A stretch of DNA of 64,000 nt from Plantago ovata (Eukaryota > Streptophyta > Magnoliopsida > Lamiales > Plantaginaceae), in contig CM051457.1 in NCBI GenBank assembly GCA_028274465.1, forward strand, positions 71,150,496 through 71,214,495, written 5' to 3'. Below the pieces are notes generated by a model, which was not told the origin of the DNA, did not search any database, and worked only from the letters and a program-made list of their open reading frames with translations. This document shows, piece after piece, positions 31,543 through 44,893 of this stretch (position 1 is its first letter; each line of letters begins with the position of its first letter). The position numbers and the translations under genes are program-made.

Positions 31543-34421
31543 ATGATGAATGCCATTGTTGGGATTCTCGGGCATGATTATCGGGCCGGTGGTTGGCCTG
31601 ATCCTTTAGAACCTCGGGTCATCATTTTGGGAGATGATGCACCTGCGCTGAAAAATCCTGAGATTCTTCCTATTGAAGGGAAATCTTCTTCTAAAAACAC
31701 TGGGGGTCCGAGTCCTGTGAGGTATTTGCCTCAGGGCTATTATAAGAGGGTGGTGACCCTCTCATCTGACGACGAGATTCGTCGACCGCCTTCCAATTTT
31801 AACGAGGCCGGTCCGAGCAGAAGTAAATCTGCCCCTTATACGCGGGATGAGAGCAGCAATTTCATCTTTGGGAATCATGAGGATCTTTCTCCGCACGTGT
31901 CCGAGGGACACTCCAAGAGGAGTCTAGACCAAGAGGATGTGCCGCCCGAGACTGAAGAGGGCGAGCAAGATGAAGAGCGCGAGGCTGCTAATCAAGTGTC
32001 CGCATCCGAGGACGTAGGGACTTCACGTTCTGCGACGAGGAAGAAGAGGAGAATAAAAGGAAAGCCAATCCCTCCTAAATTTTCTAAGGATGGTCGTCCG
32101 AGGGGTGCTGCTTCCTCATACACTAAATTTACTTGGCCTGTTTCCGAGTGTCACCATCCGGATCCGAACGGAGAGGTGCACGAGGACGGCGCTATCCCTA
32201 CCATGGCGGCTACCATTTATGAAGAAGAGATTCCTCACCTTAGGTGGATTTACTCTCTGCCCGAGTCTAAGGTTGAGATTCTCCTTCCGACGCCCGACCA
32301 GACGTTTTACAACCCGCCGTCCGGGTACATGTCAGTTCATACAATGTCATTCGAGCGAGGATGGTGGATGCCCTTTTGTGATGCTTTCCGCGACCTCTTC
32401 AACGACCTAGGCCTCGCTCCAGCTCAGATAATTCCGAGCTCGCTCGTTACTCTAGTTTTCTATGGGGTTTTCTGTCACATCCGAGGAATCCCCATAAACT
32501 ACTCGACCTTTATACAACTTTTCCGGGTGTCGGTCAGCTCGGGGAACCCACATTTTTACTTTTTCTTGACTATACCTGGTTTTGCCTTCTTAAAGGAGGC
32601 TCCATCGTCGATCGGGTGTCGGTGGTGGTCGCGCTATTTCTACGTCCTCAACGTGCGACAACCCGGTATGACCGACGAGCAGTTGGATTGGGGTGTCCCA
32701 AAAAAGTTCTTCCGAGGACCTTGGATTGGTAAGTCACCCGCGGCCGAGATGGCTCCTTTGGCTATCCGATATCAAAGGGAGAACTTGCTTCCGGACCCCA
32801 AGAGATATTTTTATTGGGCCTGGAATCTTCAACCTTTGCCTTACTTGGCAAATTTGACTGAGCCCGTATATTGTGGCTTCAAAAAGGATTTCAGTAAGTG
32901 TACTTTTTCCTCATTCTGCTCGAGTAGGGTGCTTCTGGACACTTTTCCGTACTTAGTCCACTTTACCATCTTTTGCTTGTCGCTCCTTTATATTTTCATT
33001 TGGTCCTCGGACCTTTGTGTATTTGCGTACTAACTCCCTTTTTTTTTTTTTGCAGACTATTGGCTTAAGTGGATAATGTCTGAGACGCTCGAGGCCAGGA
33101 GAAGACACCGCGTCGTTCAGTGCAAGCTCGTCCAACAGCAGAAGTTGGACAAGGTTATGAATTCACCCTCACAGCTTCCTTGCGACCCTCCTCGCAATGC
33201 CGTTGTTCAGAAGGACGAGATGGATCGTCGGGAGCGGGAAGGTGAGCCTCCTCTGGAGATGGCTCTTCCTCAGCTCAAAAAGGCCGATGACAAGCCTAAG
33301 GACGATAAAAAGTCCAAGAAAAGCAAGAGGAGCTCCGATGACGAGGGTGGTCGAGTAGGTAAGAAGGCCCGCAAGAACAAGGGCAAGGGCAAGGAGATCA
33401 CTACTGACGAGGATCTCTCGGACGAAGTGAATCGGATCATGGCGCTCGACGAGCTTGATCGGGTGCACGAGCTGAGTCAGGTGTCGCGCAAGGTATTGTC
33501 TTTAATATCTTGTTTTTAACTCAAAACTGCCAAGTATTGCTTCTCGCTCCTATGTTAACTTCATCGTTCCTCGGGCCTATCTTTTTATTCTTTGCAGCTC
33601 GCCGCCATCGTTGGCGCCATTGGGAACCTTGCGGGGTGCCCCGGAGGAAGTTGCTAACTTGCACCTCCAAGTTCAGGAAGCAAACACCCGTACTCGGGCG
33701 CTTGAGGAGGAGCTGCAGGTCGAGAAGGCCAAGTTTGCAAGCTTGGAGGTCGACAATGCTAAGTTTCAGAGGTAGATGAAAGCGTGGAAGGATGCATGGA
33801 ATAACCTCTCCGTCATGATGGCCCGTTTCAAGGATGTCGTCCTCAGGTACCTCAAAGATACTCGGTACGAGGGTGCAGGAGACGAAGGAAGTGGGGCGCG
33901 AGGAGGGCTTCTACTCGGCTCTCGACCATTTGAAGGCCAAAGGTCTCTTGCCCACGGACTTTGACAGCGACGCCGCCGACTTGATGGACAACAAAAATGG
34001 AGATCTGGCCGACTACCCAGATCAGATAGTTTCCGACGCCGAGCACAAGGCCTGTGAGTTCGGAGCTTTAGTGGCTAACCCTGAAGTGCCTTACCCCGCT
34101 AAGGTCGGCCTGCTTCCTTCTTGGGTGCCCGAGGTGTTGCGCGTTGGGATACTCAAGCCGATCGACAAGTGTGGTCATCACAACACTAGGTGGCTAGATC
34201 TTCCCGGTCCTGTCCTCGGCCGTGATTATACTTTGGAAGAGCCCGAGGGTATCAAGTTTCGGGAGATTCATGAGGCAGAGAGGCGCGCGGCAGGATCAGG
34301 AGCTAGTCGAGCTGGAGGGGCGAGTCAAGCTTCTGGGGGCGGTAGTCGGTCCGGGGAAGGGCAATACATTCAGAGATCTCTTCCCAAGTCGCCCGAGCAG
34401 TCCCGTAGTCGTTCAGGTTGA
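31543..34421 (+). pseudogene. Antisense accessory ORF of T2, spliced, 'putative gypsy type transposon' family
   Basis: It runs against T2 integrase, matching the antisense ORFs reported downstream of pol in some Tat-lineage elements. Exon 1 (31543-32893) has an acidic N-terminus, a basic patch (RKKRRIKGK) and a segment MSFERGWWMPF ... LGLAPAQIIPSSL ... YGVFCHIRGI resembling the plant domain annotated as putative gypsy-type transposon. Intron 1 (32894-33055) has GTAAGT, a TACTAAC branch-like site (33028-33034) and a T-tract AG. Exon 2 (33056-33492) is Lys-rich. Intron 2 is 33493-33597. Exon 3 is coiled-coil-like (EEELQVEKAKFASLEVDN) but has a +1 G in a G-run near 33635, a stop near 33773 and another frame change near 33880. 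The start is probably lost to LTR K. Confidence 0.75.
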
Positions 34422-35636
34422 AGGCCGAGTATGCTCGGTAAAACTTGTAAAAAATGAACAAGTCTTTTATTTTGCTAGTCGAACAATTTAATTTCTGCTT
34501 TAACTTATTCGGCCCTTTGTGGCATGCTCGGAGAGCTCTTTTTGATGCCCCTCTCATTTGGGTGCATATCCTTTTGTAAATCAACTATGCTCTTCCTTTT
34601 GCCCGATGAGGCCTTATGCTGATCGCTCCTTTGTGTCACTTCTTTCTTGCACTTTTCGTCTTTAACTTTGGCATGTCGCAAAGCATTATGTGATTTCATA
34701 AGATGCTTCTGCAGGTACTTTGTTTCTATTTTATTGTACTTAGAAAAAATTCTAAGTATGGGTCGTCGGACGCTTGCAACGTAACCTATGCTTCACGCAC
34801 TTGGATCGACTTAGTGGTTAGTCGGCCCTTTAGACTTCATGGGTCGTCGGATCGCCCTAGCACTTCACGTGCTTCATGATACATAGAGGCTTGTCGTAGC
34901 CTCTTCTTCACTTTTGATAAATTTCCGAAGTATAGAAATTTGCCAGTCGGGCGCCTTGTTGGTCGATCATCTTTGCTAGTCGGCCGCTATGCATTTGCGA
35001 ATAATTTCGCCATAATTTCACCAAGTATTCGCCAAAACATCACCAAGTATGGAGTCGTGCTTCTCGGGCGCATCAATCCTTTGATACCCTCGGACATTTT
35101 TGAACGCCTGCTAGTCATCCCTTAGGTAATTAAGTGTGTCGTCGAGCATACTTTTTCTCCCTTACAAAATTTCTCAAAAAATCCATGGAAAAAACTTCTT
35201 GTGGTCGTCAGACAAGTTACATTCCTCGGACCGCTTTAAGGTTGGCCGAGGAGGAGGTCGTCGGCCCATTGTGCGTCCGGGGACCTCCGACTCAAAAATT
35301 TCTAGAGAAATTTTCCCGAGACATCTTTTTCTTATCTTAAAAAACTGAGAAGATTAGAATTTTTTGCCTTTCGACCATTATTTCTTTCCTTCGGAACCCC
35401 TTATCTAGTTTCGCATTTTTGTGTTGCCTTTCGTGATCTTATATCTGCCTTTCGCGTAAGCAAGACAATATCTCAAACTGAAAGAGTTGCATTGATTTGA
35501 CGAAAATTCAATTACAACGGTGGGCTTCGAGGCCATGCCAAAGGGCGAAACAAAAACTGAACTAGAAATAAAAAACTAGCGAAAGGGGGCCTTCCACAGG
35601 AGCTCATCAAATCCTTGCATAATTCTCAAATGCCTT
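34422..35636. other. T2 spacer between integrase end and antisense ORF end
   Basis: No coding signal on either strand. It contains scattered repeats of GTCGTCGG and TAGTCGGCC type motifs between about 34755 and 35270. Convergent transcripts from integrase (-) and the antisense ORF (+) would both end here. Confidence 0.6.
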
Positions 35637-37004
35637 CTAGGTATAAAACCTCTGGAGATTGGTGGTGTTCCATGTGTTCTTCAACTCATTTCCTTCGGCA
35701 TCTTCCAAGCGATAACTTCCATTGGAATTGGCTTGCACTATCTTGTAAGGGCCTTCCCACTTGGGTTCCATCTTGTGTGGATTTCCTAGGATGTCCGCCT
35801 TGCGGAGTACCAAGTATACAACTTGAAAGTCTCTGTGCTTGACATGCTTGTTGTAGGCCTTTGCGACAATGGCTTGGTAGCGCAAGATGTTTGCCAATGT
35901 TGTAGTCCTTGACTCTTCGAACATTTCTAGATCGAACATCCTTGATTCATGGTTGTCCTCCAGTACGTAGCCTTGAATTCTCAATGTCTCTTGCACAATC
36001 TCGGCCAGGATTACTGCTTCCGAATCATAGACAAGGGAGAATGGAGTTTCCCTTGTAGCTGTCTTTGAAGTGGTGCGGTAGGCCCAGAGGAATCCATCGA
36101 GTTGCTCGACCCAACTTCCTTGGTACGCTGAAAACCATTTCTTCAAGATCCCCACGTGTGTCTTGTTGGTAGACTCGGTTTGGCCATTAGCTTGGGGATA
36201 TCCGACTGAAGTAAAGCGCCTTTCGATCTTCATCCTTTCACACCATGCGCTGAACTTGGGTCCGAAGAACTGAGAACCATTGTCGGACACAAGGACCCTT
36301 GGTAAGCCAAACCGTCACACAATATTCCTCCAGACAAAGTCCATGACCTTCTTCTCGCTGATCACTGAAACCGCCTCTGCCTCTGCCCATTTGCTGAAAT
36401 ATTCTACAGCAACAATGAAGAATTTCTTTTGTCCGGTTCCTTTGCCCAATGGTCTGACTATGTCGATTCCCCATGTGTCAAAGGGTCATGTGATCTTGGA
36501 GGGAATAAGCGGTCTTGCGGGCGCATGATCGGGGGTCGCAAAGTATTGACATTCTTCGCACATTCGAACAAATTGCACGGCGTCCCCTCGCACCGTTGGC
36601 CAATAAAATCCTTGGCGAATAATTTTCTGAGCTAAGGCTCTTCCTCCCGAGTGGTTTCCACAACTCCCTTGGTGCATTTCCTCCAGGATTGCTTGGACTT
36701 CGTTGTTGCTAACGCACCTAAGTTGTGTGCCTCTAAAGGATCTCTTGTAAAGATATGTCCCTTGGACAAAGTACCTTACTGCTCTTCCTTTGACCCTCCT
36801 TGCTTCCGCACGGTCCCTCGGGAGGATTCCATGCATCAAATAGGCCGCGATAGGTTGCATCCAACTTGGGGTCGTATCGATAGTGAACATGCCTTGCGCA
36901 CTTTTTTGGGAACTTGTGATGGACGAAAGCTCCATCTTCAGAAGTATGACATTCCGAGTGTCTACGCCTCCGGACGCAGACGCATATTTGGACAAGGCAT
37001 CCGC
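35637..37004 (-). pseudogene. T2 integrase (Tat lineage)
   Basis: From KYASASGGVDTRNVILL at the RNase H border through the HHCC region (HQGSCGNH ... CEECQYFA), GIDIVGPLP, SDNGSQFFG, NGQTESTNKT and the C-terminal GPY-type segment (WEGPYKIVQ) to a stop at 35637. In-frame stops occur at 36486 and near 36313 (FVWRNIV then TGA). Unlike T1 the C-terminus is complete. It is cut on its N-terminal side by the 3' LTR of H; the adjacent 5 bp are TCCGC (37000-37004). Confidence 0.87.
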
Positions 37005-38303
37005 TGATGAACGAGATTGTCAGACTCGAACAATCAAATAAATTTGTTTGAAAGCCAATGGGCAACTCACAACTACACAAAACACGTAGTGCAGAGGTAA
37101 GATGACCTCGAGTGTCGATCTCTAGGGACTAAACTAGCTTTAACTAAATAACTATATATAATTTCAAAAAACAAATTTATATTAACTCGACTTAACAATA
37201 TATAGAGAAAGCTGGTGATAGTATGCTCGTTCTAAGCATCAAGTTCTAATTATGCATGAAAGTGCAACTCGTACTGTCTTAAAAGTAATTCGATTTACAA
37301 ACACCAAAGAAAGATTTGTAGACGTGTATTTTGAAAGCTTCCTATCTATACTAATACTTGGCCAAGGTTGTCAGTCTTAGTTCAAGCAGTACTTGCAAAT
37401 TATATATTATCGAATCGATGATCTTGAATTGTCCTAGTGTTTCTAACACTTTTCTACGAAGATATATGACTTAGTCGGATCAAAGAATCGAACTAAGATA
37501 ATTAAATAAGTAAAAGACTCAGAAACTCAATCATGCATAATACGAACCCTAGCTACGAATTCACATACTATCACCAACTAGATGCTTAGCTACTCATATC
37601 AATAAGACAATCAACAATCGTAATTGAAGCAATAATGAATGAAAACATGTTGAATTGAAAGATAAATAGCAGAATTGTGAGATACAAGGTTACCACCAAA
37701 GGTTGTCAATCTCCGGTGAATTGCTAAAACTCACAAAGATCTAGCAAGGTTAGATAAAACGGTGTCCAAATCTCTCCTCTAGCTCCAAATTCGCTAAGAT
37801 ACAAAGGTTCTAAGAGAAAATATACCCAGAACAAGCTCTAGGGTTTTAGTCTGTCAAATAATGATGAAAGCTCTAAAAATTCACAGATTTTGGAAATATA
37901 TATAGTTGTTGTCGGACGCTCCCCGGCGGTGCGTCCGCCACGCGGTGGTTCGCCTCGCACGCGGCGGTGCGCCCCGCACGGGAAGAAAGCTGTCCGTGCC
38001 AAATTCTTCCTCCGGATCTTCGATTTTGGCCCCTTGCGCGGTTTTGAGCTCCGAAACTTGGTCTTTTGGCCTTGAAACTCATCTCGGTACTCCTTGACAC
38101 ACCACGGGCGATCTCGTTGCACCAAAACATCATTGTTTCGCCATGAATTACATCCAAAAATGCGATTTCGACCTAAAACCTGAAAAGAACAAAAGAAATG
38201 GAAATGTGACACTATTCTAACAAAATGCACCAAAATGCATGCAAAAGGATAGCTAAATTGGTGAAAAAAGACTCGAATGATAGTGTAAAAAACAATGTCA
38301 TCA
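37005..38303 (-). repeat. 3' LTR of H (1299 bp)
   Basis: TGATGAACGAG ... AATGTCATCA on +. TATA-like AATATATATAG near 37895-37905; dyad array 37920-37999 (GGCG-gtg-CG, GGTG-gtt-CGCC). Same family as the 3' LTR of C, within one base in length. Confidence 0.9.
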
Positions 38304-40286
38304 AACTCCCCAAACCGAACCTTTGCTTGTCCTCAAGCAACTAGCTAGACTCTATGCAACCTACATGCAACACAAAGAGGAGTCTCATGCCAAGCAAGAA
38401 GAAATAATCGATTGTATCTACCAAATGCTTATGAACAAAGAACATACAAATCATAACATGGAAGTAGGTTGAAGAATGTCTCGATTGAACCTATACACAT
38501 TCACATATACACTTTGTTAAACAAGAGAGTCTCTCGTAACATTCTCTACCTGGACCTAGTCAATGACGACGTAATGATGCATGTCAAAATACAAATGGTT
38601 GCCCCGTGCTTATGAAACCGAGGGCTTACTACTGTTCACCAAGTGAGACTTTCCCTCAAGAGAGGTCGAACCAATACTGGCTCTCATTAAACGAATGAGG
38701 GTTCCCTAAAAGACAACACTCCCCTATTCTACCCGACTCTTAAAGAAAAACTCTTCACCACTTCCTCAATGGAAGGACGAGGGTGGTCTAGAACAAGCCT
38801 TGGACTAGGCGAAAAGAGAACACAAGGAAGAATTTACAACTCGATTACAAACTATTACAAAAGCTGAAAAATAATGCAACACTTTTCTAAAACTACTTTT
38901 GGCTTGCTTGGACCCTTCTTTTGCTTTTTTGGGTCTTATTCTTTTTTCCTTTCTTTTTTTCTTCTTTTTTTTGTCTTTTTCCAAATTCTGGAATTTTTCT
39001 CTTTTTTTTTCTTTTGTTTTTTTTTTTTTTTTTTGTATATAGCCAGCAGTAGCACAATGGAAATACAATTAAAGGAAATAACAATAACACTACAACGACC
39101 TCTCCAAAACTATTCGAAAGAATAGGTTGGAGCTCAAATTCACAAGGAAAAATAAAAATTAACTCAACAAGACTCAAAACAAGTCATAATGATAGTAACC
39201 CCCTCCCCAAACCTATTCGTCAGAATAGGTTTCAAACAAAGGGATCACATACCTCACTCTACCTCCTTCCTACGTATTTAGCAATCTCAATAAGCAAGGT
39301 GAAGACTTGTTGCCTCTTACGTACATAATCACACGGGAATACAACCAAAGACTCAAACATGCAACATTTTATAAGGCCTTCGCAAACCGCAGTAGAGAAA
39401 ACACCACATAGTGATGTCGAGACTACCAAGTTTAACGAGTGCACATACAAATATGACAAGCCAAGCGAGACAAACCTCAAACTATTTCATAGAGATGCAA
39501 TGCATGGGCAATGGTCATAAACACTTAGTCTAAACAATAAAAAATTTCAAAAAATATGGCAATAAACTCCACACAACATCATGCAAAGACTAGACTAAGG
39601 ATGAATGCATACGAACAAACTAAATCCTAAGAAAGCAGTAAACGTGCAATGCAAAGGTTTTAACGAGTTATCACAAGATGAATTAAGTTATAGAAATACA
39701 TAGCGATAACCCCCCCAAACCTGAACTTCGTCATTCTTCCCGAACGTCGAAAGTGGATATGAGGTAAGAGCTAGACGTATACCTTCAACCTGTATTACTC
39801 AAGCAAACTCGTGAGAACCCAAAACGGGTGATAGAAAGGGTAAAAAGGGTCGATACAGTTGCATTCAGAGTTGATTTGCGGTGTCCGGGTTCAAATCCGG
39901 GCACCCGGGTTACTGGCGCCCTCAGGCGCACCGTCCCGTGTGGGGCGGTCCGCCTGGGGTGCCCAGGCCCCTGCCCCTCCCGGGCACACTGCCCCGGGTG
40001 TGGGGCGGTCCGCCCGGGTGTTCTGCCCTTCCCGGTCGCACCGCCCTGGGTGTGGGGCGGTCCGCCTGGGAGCGGTAGAAAACGCCCAGGCGTTCTGCTG
40101 CTCCCAGGCGTACCGCGCCGTGTGGGGCGGTCCGCCTGGGAGCTCCAGACTCCTGGGTCCTCGTTGTGTACCTCCGAATACGAAAAATATCAACCTTTTA
40201 CCTATGTTATCAACAAAAACATACTCTAACACAAAGGGAAAAGCACAAAAGACTCAAAAAATAGAAAACCTACAAACTACATACCT
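38304..40286 (-). other. PPT, 3' untranslated region and dyad array of H
   Basis: PPT with stem-loop 38304-38340; conserved TACCTGGACCT block near 38550; T-rich tract 38930-39045; hairpin/polypurine cassettes 39099-39128, 39198-39232 and 39709-39749. The dyad array at 39920-40142 repeats GGGGCG-gtc-CGCC five times at spacings of roughly 50 bp, alternating with CGCACCG-type halves. No coding signal. Confidence 0.77.
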
Positions 40287-41580
40287 TCATGTGAAGGTGG
40301 GAATTGTGAGGTCGAGATGATCAACCTCCACTTGATCACCGGGAAGCTCAAAGTATGGTTTAACACGCTGCCCATTCACCTTGAAGGTGTCTCCGGTTTT
40401 CGGGTCCAAGAGTTCTACAGCTCCATGGGGAGCAACTTGGACAATCTCGTATGGTCCATCCCATCGAGTATGGAGCTTCCCTGGAAATAAACGAAGTCGG
40501 GAGTTGAACACTAAGGCTTTCTGGCCAGGGATCAGCTCTTTACGCACAATGCCACGGTCGTGATACTTCTTGGTTCGTTCCTTGTAAAGCTTGGAGTTCT
40601 CATAGGCTCCGAGGCGTAGTTCATCAAGCTCGTCGAGTTGCATCAACCTTTCTTCCCCAGCTTTTCCCATGTCAAGGTTTAGCTCCTTAATTGCCCAATA
40701 AGCTCGATGCTCAAGCTCAACTGGAAGGTGGCATGCTTTCCGAAACACTAGTCTGTACGGTGTGGTGCCAATTACTGTTTTGTAGCTGGTTCTATACGCC
40801 CAAAGCGCATCATTCAGTTTTCCAGCCCAATATTTCCTGCTAGGCTTCACTACACGCTCAAGTATCTTCTTAATTTGCCGATTGCTAACCTCTACTTGCC
40901 CAGAGGTTTGTGGATGATATGGTGTAGCAACATTATGGGTAACGTTGTACTTCTTCAATAGTGAGGCAAAAGAACGGTTGACGAAGTGAGAACCTCCATC
41001 ACTGATGATTGTTCTAGGAATTCCGAACCGGGTGAAGATCACATCTTTCAAGAATTTCAAGACTACCGAAGCATCATTCTTCCTAGTGGGGACTGCCTCC
41101 ACCCACTTAGTGACGTAGTCCACTACGACTAGAATGTACTCATATCCCGAGCTCGATGGGAATGGTCCCATAAAATCAATTCCCCATACATCAAAAGGTT
41201 CTACTACGAGATTCCCTTGCTGGGGAATTTCTTGCTTCTTGCCGATATTTCCCCCTCGCTGACATGGGTCACAGTTCTTCACAAATTCTCTCGCATCTCG
41301 GTGCAAGGATGGCCAGAAAAATCGTGCTTGTAACACCTTACGGGCTGTTTTATCCCCACTGTAGTGTCCGCCGCACTGAAGCTCATGACAATGGCTCAGT
41401 ACACTTCGTTGTTCTCCCTGTGGAACACACCTCCTCAAGATTCCATCAGCCCTTTCGGATCATCCCATATGTAAAACCTGCAGTGTTTTGAGAGTGCTCT
41501 CCTATCGGAGGCTGAGTAGTTAGTTGGGCAAATGCCCGTAACCAAATAATTCACAATATCAGCATACCATGGCTCTTCAT
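40287..41580 (-). pseudogene. H integrase
   Basis: Long open frame 41438-40287 containing the zinc-binding [13 protein letters not shown] ... CDPCQRGG, then the three catalytic positions in [18 protein letters not shown] and GQVEVSN, and the C-terminal RWDGPYEIV segment. The N-terminal side has a frame change and a stop near 41450-41490. The domain is otherwise complete and close to that of E. Confidence 0.87.
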
Positions 41581-41611
41581 CTACTCTCATCAAGTGTTCA
41601 TCGGGGAGATC

Positions 41612-42768
41612 CTAATTAACATGAATTTCATCTACGGGGATATTTGGAATTCTAGACAAGTGATCAGCTATGTGATTTTCCTTACCAGCCCTATCAACTA
41701 TGGTCAAATCAAAGTCTTGTAACAGTAAGACCCAACGAATTAATCTTGGCTTAGAATCTTGTTTAGCTATTAAATGTCTTAAAGCAGCATGATCAGTGTG
41801 GACATTCACAGGGTGTCCTAACAAATAAGACCTAAACTTTTGTAAAGCAAAGACAACAACTAAAATTCTTTTTCAGTAGTTGTATAGTTAACTTGAGCTG
41901 AGTCTAGGGTCTTACTAACTTAGTAAATCACACGATACTACTTATCTATCTTTTGGCACAAGACTGCCCCCATAGCAAAATTTGAGGCATCACACATTAT
42001 CTCGAAAGCAAGTTTCCAATTAGGTGGCACAACTATAGGAGCAGTGATTAATCTGGCCTTTTGTGTGTTAAAGGCTTCTAAGCAATCTTTAGAAAAATGG
42101 AAAATCACATCTTTTGCAAGCAAGTTGCTTAATGGTTTTGCAATGTTCGAAAAATCTTTGATAAACCTCCTATGGAATCCTACATGACCAAGAAAAGACT
42201 GAAGTTCTTTGACACAAGTGGGTAGGGGAAGTTTCTCAATTATTTCTATCTTAGCCTTATCTACTTCGATCCCTCTTTCGGAGACCACATGTCCTAGAAC
42301 AATGCCTTCCCTAACCATGTAATGACTTTTCTCCCGACTTAGAGTTAAATTGCATTCAATACACCTTTTGAGAACAAGATCTAATCTATGCAAGCATTCA
42401 TCAAAAGAGTCACCAAAGAGGGAAAAATCATCCATGAAAACCTCAACAAACTTAGTCAGCATATCAGGAAAAACAGAAAGCATGCACCTTTGAAAAGTGG
42501 CGGGGGCGTTACATAGCCCAAATGGCATTCTCCTGTAGGCAAACGTTCTGAAAGGGAAAGTGAATGTCGTCTTCTCCTGATCCTCTGGCGCAATCGGAAT
42601 TGGATAGAAACCTGACAAACCATCAAGGAAACAATAAAATTTCCGCCCCGCGAGGCGGTTTGGCATGTCATCAATAAATGGGAGAGGGAAGTGGTCTTTG
42701 TTTGTGGCGGCATTTAATCTCCGATAGTCAATGCACATCCGACACCCTGTGGTTTTCCTCATTGGCAC
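41612..42768 (-). pseudogene. H reverse transcriptase and RNase H
   Basis: The RT palm is open at 41938-42768: RMCIDYRRLN, GLSGFYPIPIAPEDQ, MPFGLCNAPATF and the catalytic FMDDF (Athila-type variant of YxDD). RNase H ends with [10 protein letters not shown] (41612-41824) in another frame. Stops at 41938 and at 42781 separate RT from neighbouring parts. Confidence 0.87.
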
Positions 42769-42780
42769 TAGCTCTCCCTT

Positions 42781-44253
42781 TTAATTCTCTTCTACTGTAA
42801 TCCCCGATTTCTTAGGCACAACGTGTACGGGGCTCACCCACCTATTATCAGGAATGGGATAGATCATATCGGCATCTAGCAACTTAATCACCTCCTTCTT
42901 CACGACTTCTTGCATGGCTGGGTTTATCCTACGCTGAGGTTGCCTAACGGGTTTGGCATCTTGTTCTAGAGTGATATTGTGCACACACTGTGTAGGGATT
43001 ATCCCCTTAATGTCACTAATTCCCCATCCTGTGGCTGCAGAATTTTCCTTAAGGACATGGACTAGCCTACTCTCTTCTACGCTAGATAGGTGTGAAGAGA
43101 TTATTACAGGCTTTTCCTCATTTTCCCCTAAGTAAACATGCTTAAGGTGACCAGGAAGGGGTTTTAGTTCTAAGCTAGGCTCTTCTGGAAGTCGGTTATC
43201 TCCCTCTTCTTCCTCTATGGGTTCAAGGACTTCTTCTCCGAATGGGATTTCGGGTGTGCTATCCATTATCTCTACTAGTTACCTTGCTTCCTCAGACATG
43301 TAACAAGTCTCCACCTGCATGGTTAGTGCCTCTTCAAGAGGTTCAATATTATCATGGCATTGATGAAATTCAGAAATTACAGAATCATAGCAATCAATAA
43401 ACTTTAATTCTTCTATAACTTCTTTATCAACTATGCTACATCCTACCAATTCAATTTTCTCACCCATTACCTCCATGGTGATTTTCTTGCCTTTTAGTTC
43501 AAGGCATGTGTTGGTAGTGGCCATGAATGGTCTTCCAAGCAGTACCACGTGTTCGCGGACATGGCTCTTTCCTTCCTCGGCTGACTTCATCACTACAAAA
43601 TCTACAGGAATTATTAGTTTGTCTACCTTTACGAGGACATCCTCAATTATTCCTTCGGGACGTTTCACGCTTTGGTCTACCATTTGTACAACCATCTCGG
43701 TTGGCTGCATTTCCTGAAGGTCTAGGGCTTTGTATACTGAGAAGGGCATCAGGTCGATGCTAGCGCCTAAGTCGAGCATGGCCTTTGTGGACCTTCCATT
43801 CCCTATGGTGATATCTATGATGAATCTCCCTGGGTCTCTTTGCTTCGCGGGAAGCCCTTCTATAGAATTTACCGTCTCCATACCTGTTCCGTCTCCCCAT
43901 AGTGCAATCTTTTTGTTGCTCTTCACCTCCCGAAAGAACTTCGTATAGGCTGGAACATTCTGAATGAGCTCCAATAGGGGAACTATTAATTTCGACTTTA
44001 GAGAGGCGCTTGAATAGCGGTGACTCCAATATATCTTTCTTGGCTGGCTTGATCCTACCAGGGAATGGCATGTGAGGTTTTGGGGGCACATAAGGGTTGG
44101 GAGACTTATGAAGTCCCATTGTTGTCGCCGTCATCAGATGTGCGGGGTGCATTGTCTTGCACTTGAGATGTTGCTTATTCTTCACCTACTTCATTCTCCT
44201 TGCTTGTCCCTGCATTGTTAGTCACAATAGATTTAACATGTTTAGGACGTACA
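42781..44253 (-). pseudogene. H protease and gag-protease linker
   Basis: The protease motif is LDLGASIDLMP, the DLGA form usual in Athila rather than DTGA, followed by VVLLGRPFM. The segment from 43266 to 42781 links protease to RT (SAATGWGISDIKGI, KPVRQPQRRINP). Stops at 43279 and 42781 and a frame change near 43990 break the frame. The right end is the F insertion site (GTACA, 44249-44253). Confidence 0.85.
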
Positions 44254-44893
44254 TGATAGTGTATATGTCCTAGAGACAGTCCTTATTAAGGGCATGCAGC
44301 CCTTATAGAGGGCATATATGTACTATTACACAGGTCAACGTAATATAATATATGTTTGTTGATTGACTATTGAGTATCGCTTTCATATTTATATTACACC
44401 AGGCATGCAGCATGTCATATCTCTATTTCTGTCTGTATTGATATTAAACATGTCCCCTCGGATAGATGACCGATCACACAGATAGTGGGAGCTATGTGAG
44501 TTATCATCTATCCCAAACTCTCCCTAGTCGAGGTTCATCTCGGATGTAGGGGTCTGAATGAACCAGATGAGAGTAGTATGCGTGGAGATTATACTTGTTG
44601 GAGCAAGTGTGAGCCGATCCCGCGGCCACGGAACGGATTGTTGGACAATCGAGAAACGTTCCCATAACTGCGCATAGTTGTTCGAATAATGATTATCGAA
44701 CAATGGAAGTACCCACCGGACACTCCCATCGATGTATACTCTACACCGAACTGTCTATGGGAACCGGTAAGTTGTCGAAGTGATGTCAGTTGTCCTTTGG
44801 ACTTACAGGACTTTATCATCACATTTGGTGCTCCATATCCTTGGTGGACCCATCGATGTCATCTCTGAATAAGCAGTTGACCTAAGACACGAT
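44254..44893 (+). repeat. 5' LTR of F, first part (640 bp)
   Basis: Begins TGATAGTGTATATGTCC and matches 61071-61710 with few differences by eye. Ends with ACGAT (44889-44893), the target duplicated by E. The second part resumes at 53632. Confidence 0.93.

Noticed and set aside
30093-31547. A target duplication for K (GTCAT or ATTGA on the left, ATGAT on the right)
   Set aside because: No choice of left LTR edge gives a matching 5-mer, so the ends of this element are treated as unresolved.
5043-37004. T1 and T2 as two halves of one element
   Set aside because: Both contain the integrase region from the zinc finger to the core, so they overlap and must be separate copies.
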